Of a stretch of DNA of 7,582 bases, positions 5,476-7,582 are shown piece after piece. Positions within the stretch are counted from its first letter, which is position 1. Each line of letters starts with the position of its first letter. Source of the DNA: Lachnospiraceae bacterium UBA7481 (GTDB lineage Bacteria; Bacillota; Clostridia; Lachnospirales; Lachnospiraceae); contig DLOP01000159.1 in NCBI GenBank assembly GCA_002478505.1, forward strand, positions 1,739-9,320, in the 5' to 3' direction. A program made the position numbers and the translations under genes. The notes beneath the pieces are model-generated. The model was given only the letters and a program-made list of their open reading frames with translations. It did not search any database and was not told the origin of the DNA.

Positions 5476-5526
5476 ATGGACGAGAAATTTAAGATGTTTC
5501 TGGAAACGGCTGTAAATGCTACATAA
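5476..5526 (+). pseudogene. 16-codon stub of a gene following the AraC regulator
   Basis: ATG at 5476 opens a frame reading MDEKFKMFLETAVNAT and then a stop at 5524. The residues look like the amphipathic start of a larger protein, and the position 19 bases after the AraC stop suggests a former second gene of that operon. From memory, similar N-termini begin nucleotidyltransferase-like hypothetical proteins, but I cannot confirm this. Downstream, another frame at about 5526-5624 (LQKSGYVVSYVLNSS…) also looks partly coding and could be debris from the same gene or a neighbour. The ribosome site is poor. A deletion joining the stub to foreign DNA near 5521-5530 is the simplest explanation. Confidence 0.35.
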
Positions 5527-5649
5527 AATTGCAGAAAAGCGGCTATGTTGTATCCTATGTGTTAAACAGCAGCAAACGGACTTTAAGATGTCGTTCTCAT
5601 TACCGGCATATAAGCGTAACCTGATTTATAATAAAAAAGTAAAAACAAA

Positions 5650-5686
5650 AACTGCCTCTGTTAGAATTACAATAACAGGGGCAGTT
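5650..5686. terminator. Long hairpin between the AraC and ABC transporter units
   Basis: The arms 5650-5663 and 5673-5686 are 14 bases long and pair throughout with one T·G wobble, around a 9-base loop. On the plus strand the stem is followed by ATATTATATAAAA, a poor T run, so it may end the AraC transcript only partially. On the minus strand it is followed by TTTTGTTTTTACTTTTTT, a much better terminator tail. The gap 5457-5812 holds only this, the stub at 5476 and the promoter at 5722. Confidence 0.7.
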
Positions 5687-5721
5687 ATATTATATAAAAC
5701 CTTTCAACAGTTGTAAGTGTT

Positions 5722-5749
5722 TTGTGGATTCTCCTTGTGCTATGATAAT
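5722..5749 (+). promoter_or_regulatory. Likely promoter of the BceAB-type transporter operon
   Basis: TTGTGG (5722-5727) and GATAAT (5744-5749) are 16 bases apart. An overlapping extended -10, TGC followed by TATGAT (5738-5746), is an alternative. Either gives a leader of about 55-60 bases before the ATPase gene. The -35 box is imperfect, as expected for a promoter needing an activator. Confidence 0.5.
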
Positions 5750-5812
5750 GACAGAACCAAAAGAAATCATTTGAGTCAAATTCACAGGTTACGGAAAGGC
5801 ATGGTGATTAAT

Positions 5813-6586
5813 ATGAACCCAATTCTTGAAATTGAATCTTTGAAAAAATATTACGGAAAGGCAAAATCCCAGACAAAGGCACTGGACGGCATTACATTTC
5901 AGGTGATGCCGGGAGAGTTTTTAGGTATTATGGGAAGCAGCGGATCGGGCAAATCCACCTTACTAAACTGCATCGCCACTGTGATCCAGCCCAGCAGCGG
6001 CAGCATCACAATGAACGGCAGGCAGGTACAGACACTTCAGGGAAAGGCGCTGGCGGATTACCGTGGAAAAGAGATTGGCTATCTGTTCCAGAACTTTGAG
6101 CTGCTGGATAACCTGACCGGGCGCGAAAACATCCTGCTCCCACTGTCTCTCCACGGTGTATCGGAAAAGGAAAGCAATCAGCGGCTGGAGCAGTTGGCGT
6201 CCTATCTGGAAGTAGAGGATGTCCTGAATAAATTTCCGTCACAGATGTCCGGCGGGCAGAAACAAAGAATTGCTGCTGCCAGAGCGTTGATCCTGAATCC
6301 GGGTATCATTCTGGCAGATGAACCAACCGGCGCTCTGGATTCCAAAAATGCGAAAGCATTGATGGAAAAGATTTCCGGGCTGAATCAGGACGAAGACGCT
6401 ACGATTCTGATGGTAACACATGATTCCAATGCGGCCAGCTATTGCTCCCGGATTCTGTTCATTCAGGATGGGGTTATCTTCCATGAACTTCGGCGGAATA
6501 TCCCTGAGGAATCCCAGCAGGAGTTTTACTCCCGAATTTTGAAGGTAATCGCGCAGTTAGGAGGTGGCAGTGCAAATGTTCTTTAA
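5813..6586 (+). CDS. BceA-like ABC transporter ATP-binding protein
   Basis: A 257-residue ATPase of the MacB/BceA type that powers the permease encoded next. All nucleotide-binding motifs are intact: Walker A GSSGSGKST (41-49), Q-loop Gln93 in LFQNF, signature MSGGQ (145-149), Walker B IILADE (165-170), D-loop GALD (173-176) and H-loop His203 in VTHD. The residues LADEPTGALDS are typical of the peptide-detoxification and LolD/MacB branch. Length fits the family. I use ATG 5813 because family members begin a few residues before the first strand. GGAAAGG (5793-5799) is 13 bases away, which is long; an in-frame GTG at 5804 is 4 bases away and remains possible. The in-frame ATG at 5801 is too close. 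The gene overlaps the permease gene, so both are translated together. The substrate is probably a cell-wall-active peptide antibiotic, by family only. Confidence 0.9.
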   Translation: MNPILEIESLKKYYGKAKSQTKALDGITFQVMPGEFLGIMGSSGSGKSTLLNCIATVIQPSSGSITMNGRQVQTLQGKALADYRGKEIGYLFQNFELLDNLTGRENILLPLSLHGVSEKESNQRLEQLASYLEVEDVLNKFPSQMSGGQKQRIAAARALILNPGIILADEPTGALDSKNAKALMEKISGLNQDEDATILMVTHDSNAASYCSRILFIQDGVIFHELRRNIPEESQQEFYSRILKVIAQLGGGSANVL

Positions 6587-7582
6587 ATTAATTTCCCGCA
6601 ACAGTAAAAGAAACCGGAAAGAAAACGGACTGTTTTTCAGTTCACTCCTGATTTCCATCATTGCATTTTATATTATTCTGTCACTTCCGAAACAGGATGT
6701 GATGATCTTTCTGACCCGGATGGAAAGCTATGCGGTAAACAAGCTAATGATGATGATTCCTGCATTTTTTGGTATGACCCTGTTTATTTTGTTTTTCCTT
6801 ATTTACTATGCCAGTAAGTTCCAGTTGGAACGCCGTCGACATGAACTGGGCGTCTATCTGATGATGGGAATGCGTCGAATCAAATTGTTGGCGATGTTAC
6901 TAGCGGAGGATCTTCGAAACAGTGTTGTCTCGCTGCTGATTGGATTGCCTGTTGCGGTTCTGTTGTCGGAACTGATCAGTCTCATTACAACCCGGTTGGT
7001 AGGACTCGGAATCGTTGGTCACCAATTTTCCTTTTCGTTGAATGCCGTATTGTGGACAGCCGTAGGATTTCTCCTGATCAAATTCGTGGCATTCTTTATT
7101 CTCAGTGTCAGGATCAGCAGGCAGGAAATTGGTTCGCTGATCGTCGATACACCGGATGGCGCGAAAAAGCAGCTGCCTGTGGTTTTCTATGCGCTCTCAC
7201 TTTTGGCCGGCATTGTCTGCCTGGTCATGGCCTATGCTATGGCCATTCATGGGGAGGCTTGGAGTGGTCTCAGGATGATGGGCCTGACTCTTTTTCTTGG
7301 CGTTCTTGGTACGCTCGCGCTCTTTTGGGGACTTCGTCTCCCCATCGGCTTTGCTGCGAAAACCGGAAAGACGGATCGGCAGCTCCATGTATTTAATTTG
7401 CGCCAGATACAGGAAACCGTTATTCATCGTTCCGGTATGCTTGCCATCTGTTCTTTGCTCATTTTAGCTGCTCTGTGCTGTTTCGGGGCTGGTGTAGGGA
7501 TTTTCCGTTTCTATGGAGAGTCTACGCACATTCTGGATTATACCTTTGAATGCAGTGAAAACTATACTGATACGGCGGCGAT
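6570..7582 (+). CDS. BceB-like FtsX-domain ABC permease, partial (3' end beyond window)
   Basis: About 337 codons are open to the window end, roughly half of a family that is usually 600-700 residues with ten membrane helices. Visible segments are TM1 (about 21-39), TM2 (60-81), then the cytoplasmic FQLERRRHELGVYLMMGMRR coupling region (84-103) typical of FtsX permeases. About five further hydrophobic segments follow, ending with one around LAICSLLILAALCCFGAG. After it the chain enters the start of the large extracellular domain that in BceB-type proteins contacts the peptide substrate and signals to a histidine kinase. AGGAGG (6559-6564) is 5 bases before GTG 6570 and 11 before ATG 6576, so GTG is preferred; the difference is two residues. 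Overlap with the ATPase gene is 17 bases. Together they should form a membrane complex for antimicrobial peptide resistance. Confidence 0.88.
   Translation, partial: MQMFFKLISRNSKRNRKENGLFFSSLLISIIAFYIILSLPKQDVMIFLTRMESYAVNKLMMMIPAFFGMTLFILFFLIYYASKFQLERRRHELGVYLMMGMRRIKLLAMLLAEDLRNSVVSLLIGLPVAVLLSELISLITTRLVGLGIVGHQFSFSLNAVLWTAVGFLLIKFVAFFILSVRISRQEIGSLIVDTPDGAKKQLPVVFYALSLLAGIVCLVMAYAMAIHGEAWSGLRMMGLTLFLGVLGTLALFWGLRLPIGFAAKTGKTDRQLHVFNLRQIQETVIHRSGMLAICSLLILAALCCFGAGVGIFRFYGESTHILDYTFECSENYTDTAA

Noticed and set aside
5516..5716. 66-residue plus-strand frame between the AraC and ABC genes
   Set aside because: It runs through the long hairpin and A-rich tract, has no ribosome site and resembles no protein.
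5717..5812. Extended N-terminus of the ABC ATPase
   Set aside because: The extra 32 residues overlap the promoter, do not resemble the family, and have no ribosome site ahead of them.
7052..7427. Frames at 7052-7396 (plus) and 7197-7427 (minus)
   Set aside because: They are shadows of the permease frame, which is open from 6570 to the window end with continuous FtsX-type membrane segments.
1..7582. CRISPR arrays, tRNA, rRNA, integrase or transposase genes
   Set aside because: No regularly spaced repeats, no cloverleaf or rRNA-like sequence, and no recombinase motifs were found on either strand.

Overview
The window looks like a chromosomal accessory stretch from a low-to-mid GC Gram-positive anaerobe of the Clostridia, most likely Lachnospiraceae. 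The reasons are strong AGGAGG-type ribosome binding sites, TTGaaa/TATAAT promoters, a LytTR–DUF3021 pair, a BceAB-type ABC transporter and an AraC–GyrI regulator. This assignment comes from gene style, not from a marker gene. GC content and gene density shift several times, which suggests a mosaic: roughly 2400–3000 and 3230–4440 are AT-rich with broken or orphan genes, 3049–3222 is a short GC-rich structured island, and 5813 onward is a richer, ordinary coding region.

Layout. 1–207: intergenic DNA with a compound hairpin. 208–1257 (minus): membrane acyltransferase-3 protein. 1258–1472: divergent control region with a promoter for each direction and an 11/10-bp tandem repeat touching the LytTR promoter. 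1473–2389 (plus): LytTR DNA-binding regulator and its DUF3021 membrane partner, closed by a strong terminator that overlaps the last stop codon. 2546–3000 (minus): a small orphan gene and the broken reading frame just upstream of it. 3049–3226: GC-rich region rich in inverted repeats, ending in an extended -10 promoter. 3328–3936 (plus): YfcE-like metallophosphoesterase. 3937–4440: AT-rich DNA with a probable N-terminally truncated minus-strand gene. 4440–5456 (plus): AraC-type regulator with a GyrI-like ligand domain, its promoter and a dyad over the -35 box. 5457–5812: a 16-codon gene stub, a long hairpin and the next promoter. 5813–7582 (plus): BceA-like ATPase and the first half of a BceB-like FtsX permease, which runs off the window.

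How the parts work together. LytTR and DUF3021 very probably form a regulator/membrane-inhibitor unit that controls its own promoter and perhaps the divergent acyltransferase. The ATPase and permease overlap and form one exporter or detoxification complex of the peptide-antibiotic resistance type; no two-component system for it is visible here. The AraC–GyrI protein is a plausible drug-sensing regulator, but a hairpin and a separate promoter lie between it and the transporter. The phosphoesterase appears to be its own transcription unit.

Nothing here amounts to a demonstrated new system. The most interesting unexplained signal is the structured island at 3049–3222. The tandem repeat at the LytTR promoter and the broken small genes at 2546–3000 come next.
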